A program made the position numbers and the translations under genes. Under the pieces are notes generated by a model, which was given only the letters and a program-made list of their open reading frames with translations, did no database searches and was not told the DNA's origin. 64,000 nt of DNA from Tetragonia tetragonoides (taxonomy: Eukaryota; Streptophyta; Magnoliopsida; Caryophyllales; Aizoaceae), in contig CM076144.1 of assembly GCA_038025085.1 (NCBI GenBank), forward strand, positions 22,265,501 through 22,329,500, in the 5' to 3' direction. Positions 34,671 to 46,257 of the stretch are shown here, piece after piece. Each line of letters opens with the position of its first letter. The first letter of the stretch is position 1.

Positions 34671-36013
34671 GTCAAAATGCCTCCACCTTAGCGGTCCACC
34701 TTTTGAAGTCCAAGCTAAAAGCGTCAAGAGAAGCATCAAGATGTCAAGCGGCTTCAAGACTAGTATTCTCTTAGGATTATTTTGTTTTTTCGAGTTCAAT
34801 AAGATTAGCATGAGTCGGAGAGTCACTCCACTTTCTTTTTTTCCCATTCGAGTCCAAGTCCAAGTCCACTTAGGAGTCATTAAGTCTTTACGCCTTGTAT
34901 TCCTTTTTCAATAAATGAGATCGATTTTTTTTGCCATTTCTTCTATCTTCTATACATGGAACACTAAAATTCAATGATGAATCCAAATTGCAAATATCTC
35001 AATAAATGCTAAGGGTAAAGATGATCACTTTAATTCAAAGGACAAAAGAACAAATAAAACATGTGTCTACAAGTCGAGTTAAGGACAAGAGGCATTCATT
35101 TGGCACCATCTATTAATCCTTTCAATCCACATTCAAATATCCACTTGCAACCAATTTGGGCCTCAAACACATAGCCATTCATTTCTCACCCACATTAATA
35201 CTTATCCCGGTGCTTTGAGTGTGCGAACAATAAGGTCACCATCTATGAGAGTAGGTGAAAATCAAAGAGGAAAGTGTTCAAAGTTCAAAAGTTCAAGACA
35301 AAAAGAAAGAAGAAAAGAAGAAAAAGAGAGAGTTCAAAGGTTCAAAATTCGAGAAAGCAAAAAACAAAAACGTTCAATCCACCTCTCCAAACATTTAGTG
35401 ACTAATAAGCACACTAGGGGCTTTTTGATGGGTTTTTGAGCCTTAATATCCTTTTTTTTCGTAACCTAAACCGAGCCTTACATTACAACCTCAAAAGTCC
35501 TCTTAGAGACCCGACACTCAAGACATGTGTAGCCCGCTAGGTTGAAAATCCGTAAGGGCGACCTAGGCAAAAGTTAGGGCATAAAAGTCCAAAAGCCCGG
35601 TAGGTCTATTCATTCAATGGCCTACGCAAAATTTAGGGCAAGCTCGCTGGAACGATCATCCAAGATAATGATCCAGGCAAAAATTAGGGCATAATCTAAA
35701 TTAAAATCCATGAACTACGCTTGGCCTGATTCTACAAGGATAGGTAGGCAGCTTCTTACGAGGCTCGACCATACTTAATATTCAATCATCAAACCCTCAT
35801 GCATCAAAATCTCTAAAATCAACTTGGTTTTCTAAGAATAATCTTAAGTGTTCATTGTTCTTCCATTAGAGTTTAGGACTTGGACATCGATCTTCGAACC
35901 CCTATATCTCTATCTCCAATTTTTATCCTCAAAAGTATTGCCTTCATTTGAACCCTTGCAATTCTAGTCCACAATTCAAATTTTTTTTTTATCTTTGTCG
36001 ATCCATCCTTTCT
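34671..36013 (+). other. 3' untranslated region of internal unit 1 (no pol)
   Basis: It holds the A/G-rich tract near 35270-35350, the cctaggcaaaagttagggc blocks and the taggtaggcagcttctta motif, all known from the 3' end of Tat elements. Protease, RT, RNase H and integrase motifs were looked for and are absent. Unit 2 has the same layout at 40389-41729. Confidence 0.7.
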
Positions 36014-37772
36014 TTCAATCACCAAAATGTGTCACCCCTTTTTATGTGCCCAATGACGATAACCAACATTTAACAATATGAATTCTATGTCAATGCTCGA
36101 GTAACTTGTATCAAACCCCTTTCATTATATACCCTTTTCTATAAGCTTTCCAACGCCCCTTATCTTGCCCCAAACGAACACCGGAGTCAAAAGATGTGAT
36201 TCGACAAAGTAATGGGACAAAAACGATACTCTGATTACCGCACTCCACGGTTCAAATAGGATTTTCCTCCATTAGAGGAAGAATTCCCAAGTGGGAATAA
36301 TTTACATGGATTACTCATACAAGTAACTTTAAAATGACATATTATGGGTCCAAGTCAAATAAGAAACGAATGAGATATGATCCAATTACCGCAAGGTATA
36401 CTGAAATGGACACCTCTTTAGTGTTTGGGCTATAACTCCCAAAATACTGATGAGAATTGGGATTCTAATATGTCCAAAGAAATCCCTTTGAATAAGGAAT
36501 CCAATGAAAAAAGAATCAGGTTAATCAGAGGTTAAATAAAGAAGGTATGATCCTTTGAAATCGAAACTCGCTAGCTGGAGCGGTTAAATCGCTAAGCTAG
36601 CGGCTAAACCGCTTGCCCAAGCGGCTAAGCCGCTTGTCCTAGTTGAAAGACCGTTAGTCCTAGCGGCTAGCCGCTTACTGGAGCGGTAGCCGCTTGGACG
36701 CCAAGCGGCCCTCATTGACAGGCGCCTGATGGACTTTTTGTCTGGCCCTTTTGTCACTTCCGTCCCAGACCTAAACCTACCTCTATATATACTCTTTTGC
36801 TCCGTTTTTTCAAGGAGAGCACAACGGTGAACTCAAATTAAACCTTAGAGATCTCTAATTAACCCTCTTCTCTCAATATTCCTCCATCTCCTTCCTCCAT
36901 CATCAAATAAATAGCTCTAAACGCCATTAAAATACCTTCAAACTCTACCATTCAACCTCAAAATTCTACCTTTAATATTTCCACCACTGAAAAATCAACC
37001 TTCAATCTTTCTCAACTACAAGTTCAGGAGCATTGACATTCAATTAATTTAAGGTTCCACCTGAGGGCTCTATTTAATCTTCAAATCTATTTTATATTAA
37101 TTCTAATCATGTTTTATTTTATATTCCATTATGGTTAATCTATTGCATTGTTTTAATTGCGTTGAAGTTACTAACTTGTTTGTTAATGAAATTTAGCAAC
37201 TTGGTGTGTTTAGCAATCAAGGTAGGGTTGGAGGATTTTATTATTGTTGTTGCTTTAATTTATTTTAGCATGCAATAGTTGATCTTTTTCTATTGTTCTT
37301 ATGTAAATTGGTTTAAATGAATGCAAAAGTGATAACATATAATTTAATGGATGTTCAAACCCACTTAGTTAAGTCTAGGACTTTTCACAACCGGATTTGT
37401 ATGAAACCGTACAATACTATCAATTAATCAAGATCAATTAGTAAAGGCCGTTATTGAAACGGGCGTAATTGGGTGCCTAACACCTTCCCAATTCGGAACC
37501 CCCAAGCTCAATTTTTGGCCATTGGGTCATTCGAGTCATAATTCCCAATAGGAATTGGCGTGCACTTAATTCGGGTTGGAGTATCTTTAGACTTTTGCTT
37601 GGATTATTTTCAATTAATTGGTTTCCTTGTTTTCCTTAAAATTTGGTGGCGACTTCCTGGTAATCTTAATCAAATCCCCATTAATTCTAAATAATACAAA
37701 ATCCACTCGATTTTCGACCAAGAGCCCGCTAGAGGAGGTCGGTGGGGTTGATTCCCCGCGAGGGTTCTTACA
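36014..37772 (+). repeat. LTR2, shared middle LTR
   Basis: It is 1759 bp, aligning along its length with LTR1 and LTR3. The left border reads ttcaatcaccaaaatg instead of tgtagacaccaaaatg, as in LTR3. The right border reads ttcttaca followed by the primer site, as in LTR1. This hybrid of borders is the mark of recombination between a 3' and a 5' LTR. A TATA box lies at about 36784-36793. Confidence 0.85.
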
Positions 37773-38429
37773 GTGGCGACTTCACTAGGGATTTAATTAA
37801 GAGGGTGTAACTTGAAAGTTGATCTTGATTAATTGTCAAAATTGCATGGTTCATGACCTTGAGTGATTATTGTTATTATGATTGCTGATTATAAATTAGT
37901 GCTTTTGCATCCATTGCATCCATTTGCATGCGCTTGCGCGACATCCGAGATTGTTTTAACATGTTCTAACCAGTTTTTAGCCCTTGGAGTGTGGTGAAGT
38001 GCCTTGGTGGGAATCCACTCGATTGCTCTTTGCAAAGAAACATGGATCCCCCCACCTCATGTACCTTCCTACGCATTCGTCCATTCGATGAGTAGGATAA
38101 CTAGAATGCCTCATATTCTCGCGCATTCCGCGGATTGTAGTACATTCTTGATCATGAGTTCCTTTTGACCAAAACCCTTAAGCCTACCCAATTGCATGAA
38201 CTAAAACCAATGTTTTAGGTCAAAACTCAGTCCCATGTCCATGCTAGATCTTTTTTACTGCATGGTTTGTGTCGTGATGTTGTTTGCCATAATGCGAACG
38301 CAATCTTTGCGTAGTCGTTTTGGGTCATAGAATATTAGGATAAATCCCATTAGGATCTTTTCTTATTATGTTTGGTCGTTATTTCAAAACTTCCATAAAC
38401 TAGGGGTCCATATTAGGAAGAAGATCTTT

Positions 38430-38836
38430 TTATTTTCCAAAATCTATTCCCTTCCTTAGTCAAGAGTATATTCCCCTTTCCCAAGTCGATAATATTTCCA
38501 TCCATAGTCAAGAGTGTATATTCCCTTCCCTAGTTAGGAGTATTCTCCTTTCCCAAGTCGATAATATTTTCATCCCTAGTCAAGAGTATATATTCCCTTC
38601 CATAGTCAAGAGTATTCTTTTCCATTAAGTCGATAATAATTCCATCCGTAGTCAAGAGTATATATTCCCTTCCCTAGTTAGGAGTATTCTCCTTTCCCAA
38701 GTCGATAATATTTTCATCTCTAGTCAAGAGTATATATTCCCTTCCATAGTCAAGAGTATTCTTTTCCATTAAGTCGAGAATATTTCCATCCCTAGTCAAG
38801 AGTATATATTATCTTCCCTAGTCAAGAGTATTCCTT
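38430..38836. repeat. About 72-bp minisatellite, internal region 2
   Basis: The same family as 32700-33125, with one or so fewer half-unit and scattered substitutions. An A-rich run and an (AAAT)n run follow at about 38957-39026 (also 33243-33310 in copy 1). Confidence 0.85.
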
Positions 38837-39239
38837 TTTCCTTTTCGTAATCCCCTTTCCTATTTTCAAAACTTCCCTTTTTCTCTCCTCCCGTTTCCCT
38901 CTTTTTTTTAAAAAAAAAACTCCTTCCTTCTTTTAATATCCAATTTTCTAGGTCCCCAAAAAAAAAAAAAAAAAAATTCAAAAAAAAAGAAAATTCAAAA
39001 ATAAATAAATAAATAAATAAATAAAGGGACTAGACTATTGGAGAAGCTCTTTTATTCCTTCCTTTTCCCTATCCTTCTCTTCAATTCATTTTTCTATTTC
39101 TCCTTGATCTAGGATAAGAATGTCGAGCCCAAAGTGGGAATGTCCAAATTAAAAAGGAAGATTAGTTAGGAAACTATTTCCTTCACCACCTCCAAGCTCG
39201 AGATCAAGTCCAAATTCAGATTCAACTCCATTTTCTACC

Positions 39240-40388
39240 ATGCCGGGTGACGACATAAAAGCCATTCTGGAGAAACTCACTGAGATGAACACACGTCTCA
39301 AAGATCAAGATGAGGAAATCAAAAAGCTAAGAGATGAAGTTAAAGCTAAACCTCATACTAATGAAGATGATGATGAGCATCCTACTCCTCCAAGCAAGCT
39401 TGATAGAAGGCTTGAAAAGCTTGAGCAACTAATGCGAAAGAACTCCACATATAGCACCTACTATATGAAATAAGAAGAAGAGGAGCCCAATGCCGATTTT
39501 CATTCAAAACTTCCGAAAAAGGTCACCTTGACCGATCTCCCCAAGTTCAAGGGAGTGGAAGACCCATATGGTCATATAAGGAACTTTACTACATGTATGA
39601 AAATCAAAGGGATTGATTCGAGTCTCTATGCAAAGATCTTTCTTATGACACTTGAAGGTCCAACTACAAAATGGTTCAACATCTTAGGCCCACTCAAGGC
39701 CAAATGGGTCTCCATCAAACACGAGTTTGTGTTGCAATACTCCTACAACAATGAACTCCCTATGACTTTAAAGGAACTAGATATAACCATACAGAATGAA
39801 AATAAAGATTTCATCACATTCTTGACCTGTTGGAGAGAGAAAGCGGCCCAACTCATCAATCGCCCTTCTGAAGAGGATCAAGTGGGAATCATTGTTCATA
39901 ATCTCCAGCCCAAGTACAAAGACCATATGAGGTTCCAACCCATTGAAACTTTCGATAGACTCTACAAGATTGGGATTCAAATTGAGAATGAACTTCAATC
40001 CTCCAATGGCAAGAGCTTTTACTCCAAAGAGAAAAAGAGTAATGACTCTGATTCCAAGGGTCATGAAGTTAGTGCTATAAATGATGGCAAGCCCATTCAA
40101 AGGACCTTTTCGCCATTAGGGTTGACTTTAAACAAGGTATTCGAAAGGCTTCATAAAGATGGATATCTGTATCCCACAGGCCCAACTCCGGGTCCACTAC
40201 CCAAGAAGAAATCCAAATCCTGGGATCCAGAGGTTTATTGCAAGTTCCATCGAGGTAAAGGCCATAACACTGATAGTTGTTGGGTTTTGAAGCATACGAT
40301 CCAAGATCTCATCGATAATGGGACTATTGAAACCCCGAAAATCAAGAAGCCCAACAACACGACTAATCCATTGAGCACACATGAGTGA
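39240..40388 (+). pseudogene. Tat-like gag, copy 2, with the same in-frame TAA
   Basis: Here an ATG is kept at 39240 (MPGDDIKAILEKL), and a further upstream ATG at 39120 is followed by a TAA that is CAA in copy 1. The TAA of copy 1 is present at the same codon (39471-39473), after which the frame continues to 40388. The domain order is as in copy 1. RFQPIETFDRLYKIGIQIEN keeps a residue lost from copy 1, so copy 2 is the better preserved one in that region. Confidence 0.75.
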
Positions 40389-41729
40389 GTCAAAATGCCT
40401 CCACCTTAGAGGTCCACCTTTTGAAGTCCAAGCTAAGAGCGTCAAGAGAAGCATCAAGATGTCAAGCGGCTTCAAGACTAGTATTCTCTTAGGATTATTT
40501 TGTTTTTTCGAGTTCAATAAGATTAGCATGAGTCGGAGAGTCACTCCACATTTTTTTTGTTTTCCCATTCGAGTCCAAGTCCACTTAGGAGTCATTAAGT
40601 CTTTAAGCCTTGTATTCCTTTTTCAATCAATGAGATCGATTTCTTTTGCCATTTGTGCTATCTTCTATCCATGGAACACTAAAATTCAATGATGAATCCA
40701 AGTTGCAAATATCTCAATAAATGCTAAGGGTAAAGATGATCAATTTAATTCAAAGGACAAAAGAACAAATAAAACATGTGTCTACAAGTCGAGTTAAGGA
40801 CAAGAGGCATTCATTTGGCACCATTTATTAATCCTTTCAATCCACATTCAAATATCCACTTGCAACCAATTTGGGCCTCAAACACATAGCCATTCATTTC
40901 TCACCCACATTAATCCTTAACCTGAGGGCTTTGAGTGTGCGAACAATAAGGTCACCATCCATGAGAGTGGGTGAAAATCAAAGAGGAAAGTTTTCAAAGT
41001 TCAAAAGTTCAAGAGAAAAAGAAAGAAGAAAAGAAGAAAAAGAGAGAGTTCAAAGGTTCAAAATTCGAGAAAGCAAAAAACAAAAAAGTTCAATCCACCT
41101 CTCGAAACATTTAGTGACTAATAAGCACACTGGGGACTTTTTGATGGGTTTTTGAGCCTTAATATCCTTTTTTTTTGGTAACCTAAACCGAGCCTTACAT
41201 TACAACCTCAAAAGTCCTCTTAGAGACCCGACACTCAAGATATGTGTAGCCCGCTAGGTTGAAAACCCGTAAGGGCGACCTAGGCAAAAGTTAGGGCATA
41301 AAAGTCCAAAACCCCCGTAGGTCTATTCTTTCAATGGCCTACGCAAAATTTAGGGCAAGCCCGCTGGAACGATCATCCAAGATAATGATCCAGGCAAAAA
41401 TTAGGGCATAATCTAAATTAAAATCCACGAACTACTCTTGGCCTGATTCCACAAGGATACGTAGGCAGCTTCTTATGAGGCTCGACCATACTTAATATTC
41501 AATCATCAAACCCTCATGCATCAAAATCTCAAAAATCAACTTGGTTTTCTAAGAATAATCTTAAGTGTTCATTGTTCTTCCATTAAAGTTTAGGACTTGG
41601 AAGTCGATCTTCGAACCCCTATATCTCTATCTCCAATTTTTATCCTCAAAAGTATTGCCTTCATTTCAAACCTTCCAATTCTAGTCCACAATTCAAATTT
41701 TTTTTTATCTTTGTTGATCCATCGTTTCT

Positions 41730-43501
41730 TTCAATCACCAAAATGTGTCACCCCTTTTTATGTGTCCAATGACGATAACCAACATTTAAGAATATGAATT
41801 CTATGTCAATGCTCGAGTTACTTGTATCAAACTCCTTTCATTATATACCCATTTCTGTAAGCTTTCCAACGTCCCTTATCTTGTCCCAAATGAACACCGG
41901 AGTCAAAAGATGTGATTCGACAAAGTAATGGGACAAAAATGATACTCTGATTACCGCACTCCACGGTTAAAATAGGATTTTCCTCCATTAGAAGAATAAT
42001 TTCCAAGTGGGCCTAATTTACATGGATTACTTATACAAGTACCTTTAAAATGACATATTATGGGTCCAAGTCAAATAAGAAACAAATGAGATATGATCCA
42101 ATTACCGCAAGGTATATTGAAATGGACACCTCTTTAGTGTTTGGGCCATAACTCCCAAAACGATGATGATAATTGTGATTCTATAATGTCCAAATAAATT
42201 CCTTTGAATAAGGAATCCAATGCAAAAAGAATCAGGTCAGTCAGAGGTCAAACAAAGAAGTTATGAGCCTTTGAAAGCGAAACTCGCTAGCTGGAGCGAT
42301 TGAACCGCTAGGCTAGCGGCTAAACCGCTTGCCCAAGCGGCTAAGCCGCTTGTCCTAGTTGAAAGACCGTTAGTCCTAGCGGCTAGCCGCTTGCTGGAGC
42401 GGTAGCCGCTTGGACGCCAAGCGGCCCTCATTGACAGGCGCCTGATGGACTTTTTGTCTGGCCCTTTTGTCAGTTCCGTCCCAGACCTGAACCTACCTCT
42501 ATATATACTCTTTTCCTCCGTTTTTTCAAGGAGAACACAACGGTGAACTCAAATTAAACCCTAGATCTCTCTAATTAACCCTCTTCTCTCAATATTCCTC
42601 TATCTCCTTCCTCCATCATCAAATAAACAACCCTAAACACCATTAAAATACCTTCAAACTCTACCATTCAACCTCAAAATTCTACCTTTAATAATTCCAC
42701 CACTCAAAAATCAACCTTCAATCCTTCTCAACTACAAGTTCAAGAGCATTGACATTCAATTCTAATTCATTCAAGGTTCCACCTGAGGGCTCTATTTAAT
42801 CTTTAAATCTATTTTATATTAATTCTAATCATGTTTTATTTTATATTCGATTATGGTTAATTCTATTGCATTGTTTTAATTGCGTCGATGTTACTAACTT
42901 GTTTGTTAATGAAATTTAGCAACTTGGCGCGTTTAGCAATCAAGGTAGGGTTGGAGGATTTTATTATTGTTGTTGCTTTGATTTATTTTAGCATGCAATA
43001 ATTGATCTTTTTCTATTGTTCTTATGTAAATTGGATTAAATGAATGCAAAAGTAATAACATATAATTTAATGGATGTTCAAACCCACTTAGTTAAATCTA
43101 GGACTTTGGACGACATGATTTGTATGGATCCGTGCAATACTATCAATCAATCAAGATCAATTAGTAAAGGCTGTTTATTGAAACAGGCGTAATTGGGTGT
43201 CTAACACCTTCCCAATTCGTACCTACACCCACGAACTCAATCTTTGGCCATTGGGTCATTCGAGTCAATATTCCCAATAGGAATTGGGGTGCACTTAATT
43301 CGGGTTTGAGTCTCTTTAGACTTTCTACTTGGATTATTTTCAATTAATGATTTCCTTGTTTTCCTTAAAATTTGGTGGCGACTTCCTGGTAATCTTAGTC
43401 AAATCCCCATTAATACTAAATAATACAAAATCCACTCGATTTTCGACCAAGAGCCCGCGAGAGGCGCTCAGTGGGGTTGATTCCCCGCGAGGGTTCATAC
43501 A
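41730..43501 (+). repeat. LTR3 of the composite element
   Basis: 1772 bp, the same length as LTR1. It ends GGGTTCATACA directly before the target duplication CAACC. One base in the terminal motif differs from LTR1 and LTR2 (ttcttaca). A TATA box lies at about 42499-42508. Confidence 0.85.
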
Positions 43502-43930
43502 CAACCAAAAGTCACTGTGATTGTGCTGGTGCACCTGTAAAGAGTGCCAAAATTACTTTTGATAAGAAACTCTAGAGTTGATCACTGGACTGAGCCATCG
43601 AGATTTTGAGCCAATAAACTACACTCGTATCAAAGGCATTCACAGCTAACTGACTACCACACAAAACAAAGATGGAGTACTAAAGATCACTACAATAGCT
43701 CAGAAATGCATACAGAATATTTTAGACAACATATGCAGGTGTAGCTACTAAGTACTATCATCATCAGCAAAAGTGTCAGAAAACAGTTATAACAGATTAT
43801 CTACAACTTCCATCGTCGACACAATATACCAATACCAGCAGTCATACAATCCAAAAAGCTCCTATAAATGACCATAATCAGTTAAATTCAGGCAGTCATT
43901 TATCCAAATAAAGTAGTAGTACCTGTTGTA

Positions 43931-44038
43931 GAAGAAGGTGGTGTCGAATGATACCATATTTCCAAAAATAGCATAGTTCTTTCTGGAAATCGGATCTGCC
44001 CAAAATACTATGCTCAAGCAATCATCATCATCAACTAG

Positions 44039-44073
<35 letters not shown>

Positions 44074-44176
44074 CCCACTAGAAACAATTTTCTTTTTTCT
44101 TAAGTTGTCAATGAACATCTGTGCATCATGATCTTTGATGAATAGCCTCACAGTCATTGAAATTTTTTTGAAGTAG
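43931..44176 (-). pseudogene. FRS: FRS piece 2: linker up to the transposase domain
   Basis: After a one-base shift at 44177 the homology continues DYFKKISMTVRLFIKDHDAQ, then MFIDNLRKK, then an isoleucine run from an ATT microsatellite (44040-44072), then YLVDDDD, VFWADPISRKNYA and DTTFFYN. At 43930 the coding match stops at the border of the 18 kb insertion. Confidence 0.75.
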
Positions 44177-44844
44177 TCAATTGTACGTTGCACCAACATA
44201 TTGATAACCATCATTGTACTCTTTGCACATCCTAAAAGTCTTCAGAGGACCAACATCCACCTTTGCATTGTCAACAACAACCATCTTATGAAAGCTCGTC
44301 ATTTTTCTATTGTTCTTCATAAATTGTGCATACTTAGCACTGTAAAACTTATGATTGTGCCCTTCATGAAAGCTAAGGACTATGTACTTTTGTCCAACGG
44401 AAAGCCTAAATACACATTTTGCCTTGCATCCTACTCGAGTAATCTTTCTCCTCTTTTTTATCTTTTTGTTGCTTGTTTCTAAGCCAACTGTTGTAGCTTC
44501 TTCTTCATTTGCTTTACTCTTCTTTGAAACTCTATAACCTTGCCTATTGCACACAATATATTTCAATTTTATTTCAAGACCATCTTCTTATACGTTGCGT
44601 ACTTTCTAATATCAAATCCACAAGCAATACCATATGTTCGATATAATTCTATTGCCTCATCTAGTGACTCAAATTCTTGACCAATAGCAGGCTTCAAAAT
44701 AGCATCAACATTTGGAATCCATGCATGTGTACCACCCGGAGTTAATATTGGTCTTGCAGAAGGTGTTTGAAGCCAAGAAACTGTTTGTTCTTGTGTCACC
44801 CCTGAGGAACTAAAACCCTCTTCCATTACACCTAAATAAGACAA
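44177..44844 (-). pseudogene. FRS: FRS piece 1: N-terminus and FAR1 DNA-binding domain
   Basis: The start ATG is at 44826-44824, just after an acceptor-like tttag|g (44832-44833), so a 5'-UTR intron is likely. The frame reads IGQEFESLDEAIELYRTYG and CGFDIRK, then breaks at about 44569. The next frame continues KYIVCNRQGYR, VGCKAKCVFRL, YIVLSFHEGHNH and EYNDGYQYVGA. The WRKY/GCM1-like C-C-H-H set is visible (VCNRQG, GCKAKC, HEGHNH). Confidence 0.8.
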
Positions 44845-46150
44845 GTAAATACTATCAATATTAAGTTAAAATCACATCATAAGAAGTTTATGTACATGAG
44901 TATCATGTACATGAACATCTGTTAAAGGGAAGCACAATCGTGTCACAGTATATATAGACAGTGTTTTGTTCCAGCAAGAAGTTATGTCAAAAACCTAGCT
45001 GAGGTTTCATCTCTAACCTAATTTGCGCACATAAAATATATTCTATAGTTACCTTTAAAAATGACCCTAAATCCCCATAAAAGTGATCTAAATTCTCATA
45101 CAAATAACAATTTTTCCTAACTTGACTGCATTCCTAGTGTCATTACAACTTGCTTTTGCTAACAACAGAAAATATACATATCCAATAAGAAGCAACACTT
45201 CTTGCCCATGTTCATGAGTCATGACAAAGCATTCCAGTTATACCAAGGAAAAAGGTTGTATACGCACTGACATATAAATACTAACAGAAATATTTCTTTT
45301 CTGTTCAAGAGGCAAAGGGAAAAGACACTAGAGCCCTATGTAGATGGTGGGAGTAGAGGTTATGTATGCAATTTAGCTAAATACCTTTGAAGAATGAGTT
45401 ATCAGAAAATGAACAAAGCAGTTAACAGAATTTTCAGTACCAAACATACACTTTACAGACCTTGCAATCTTTTGTTGATTTTTGTGATAAACGATTGTGC
45501 ACAAACATACATTAAATTGTTCATATGATCTAAGCTTGATGTTCATAATGTCTGAGCTTAATGTTCATAAAGTATAGAAATATTCACTAACGAATTATCA
45601 CCAAAAAAACAATATTAATCTATCAATTTTCTTTCAATATATAATTTGATTTCGCATTCAAATTTGAAAATTTACCAAGCATTATAAATGAACAATCAAA
45701 TATGACACGTACTTTTTAGGATTCATACAAAATCAAATAATAGCAACTCAAGTGATATCTAAAATCACATCATCAAATCAGAAATCAACATAATATGAAT
45801 TCAATTATTAACAATAGATGTAACATTGAACATATCACCTAATGAAGAGAAAGCTTTATTGACCTCTAATTGAAGAGAGAGAAGGATTTAAACTTCATCG
45901 AGTAGCAATAGAAGAGAGAGAAAAAAAAATCGTTGATAAATTAGGCTGAGAAGACTCTCCAATGGAGAAGCTCGGTGAAGGTGTTGCAACGGAGCAATCG
46001 ATTGAAGGATCTTCAATGGAGGAATTGAACGAAGGCCATTATGAGCCGTGTGATGCGTGAGAAAAGTGAGAAAAAAAACGGTTATGAGCTGGGTGAAGGT
46101 GCTATTAATTTGGGCCCTTTGATTCTATTTCATTAATAAAAAACGGACGG
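44845..46150 (-). promoter_or_regulatory. 5' flank and leader of the FRS gene
   Basis: On the minus strand a pyrimidine-rich leader lies at about 46060-45840 (ctctctcttc, ttctctctct), followed by AT-rich sequence ending at an acceptor-like tttag at 44832. This looks like a 5' UTR exon and a roughly 1 kb leader intron. No clear TATA box was picked out. Confidence 0.4.
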
Positions 46151-46200
46151 CTAGGATGCCTTCTCACTTCTCACCCTACTACCACTTCTCACCAGATCCC

Positions 46201-46203
<3 letters not shown>

Positions 46204-46254
<51 letters not shown>
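46204..46254. repeat. (TA)n microsatellite, left
   Basis: About 25 TA units. A second run of about 36 units lies at 47321-47393. Together they bracket a 1.07 kb segment. Confidence 0.95.

Positions 46255-46257
<3 letters not shown>

Larger units (their letters stand above)
30287..43501 (+). mobile_element. Triple-LTR composite of a gag-only Tat-like retrotransposon
   Basis: Structure: LTR1 (30287-32058), internal 1 (32059-36013), LTR2 (36014-37772), internal 2 (37773-41729), LTR3 (41730-43501). One 5-bp duplication, CAACC, flanks the whole (30282-30286 and 43502-43506), so it behaves as one insertion. Each internal part has a primer site, a minisatellite, a gag gene and a 3' region with the taggtaggcagcttctta motif, but no protease, RT, RNase H or integrase. 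This fits the TR-GAG class of non-autonomous elements. LTR2 starts like LTR3 and ends like LTR1, as unequal LTR recombination predicts. Confidence 0.85.
25850..43923. other. 18 kb block inserted in FRS, bounded by a 7-bp repeat
   Basis: TGTTGTA stands at 25843-25849 and again at 43924-43930. FRS coding homology ends at one copy and resumes at the other. Without the CACTA and gypsy elements the block is about 0.9 kb and contains a roughly 204-bp tandem repeat. It could be a DNA transposon that later collected insertions. A true intron is less likely: the donor-like AG|GTAC exists, but no AG acceptor stands at the other border. Confidence 0.55.
23320..44844 (-). pseudogene. FRS: FAR1-related sequence (FRS) gene, split by three nested insertions
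   Basis: On the minus strand, pieces at 44844-44177, 44176-43931, 25849-25685 and 24421-23320 are in the right order for one FAR1-RELATED SEQUENCE protein: FAR1 DNA-binding domain, linker, MULE-transposase domain, SWIM zinc finger, C-terminal tail. FAR1/FHY3 proteins are transcription factors descended from Mutator-like transposases. The pieces are separated by a solo LTR (24427-25679) and an 18 kb block holding a CACTA element and a triple-LTR gypsy. There are also frameshifts near 44569 and 44177, a stop near 24272, and a frameshift and stop near 23600-23640. The third SWIM cysteine position reads F. Transcription of a spliced product cannot be excluded, but no intact protein is possible. 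Confidence 0.75.

Noticed and set aside
34479..34880. Minus-strand frames opposite gag (also 40197-40595)
   Set aside because: They appear in both copies only because gag is duplicated, and have no independent homology.
43923..43931. AG|GTAC donor-like site at the end of FRS piece 2, suggesting a giant intron
   Set aside because: No AG acceptor exists at the other coding border and an in-frame TGA lies just before it. The exact 7-bp repeat favours insertion, although cDNA could overturn this.
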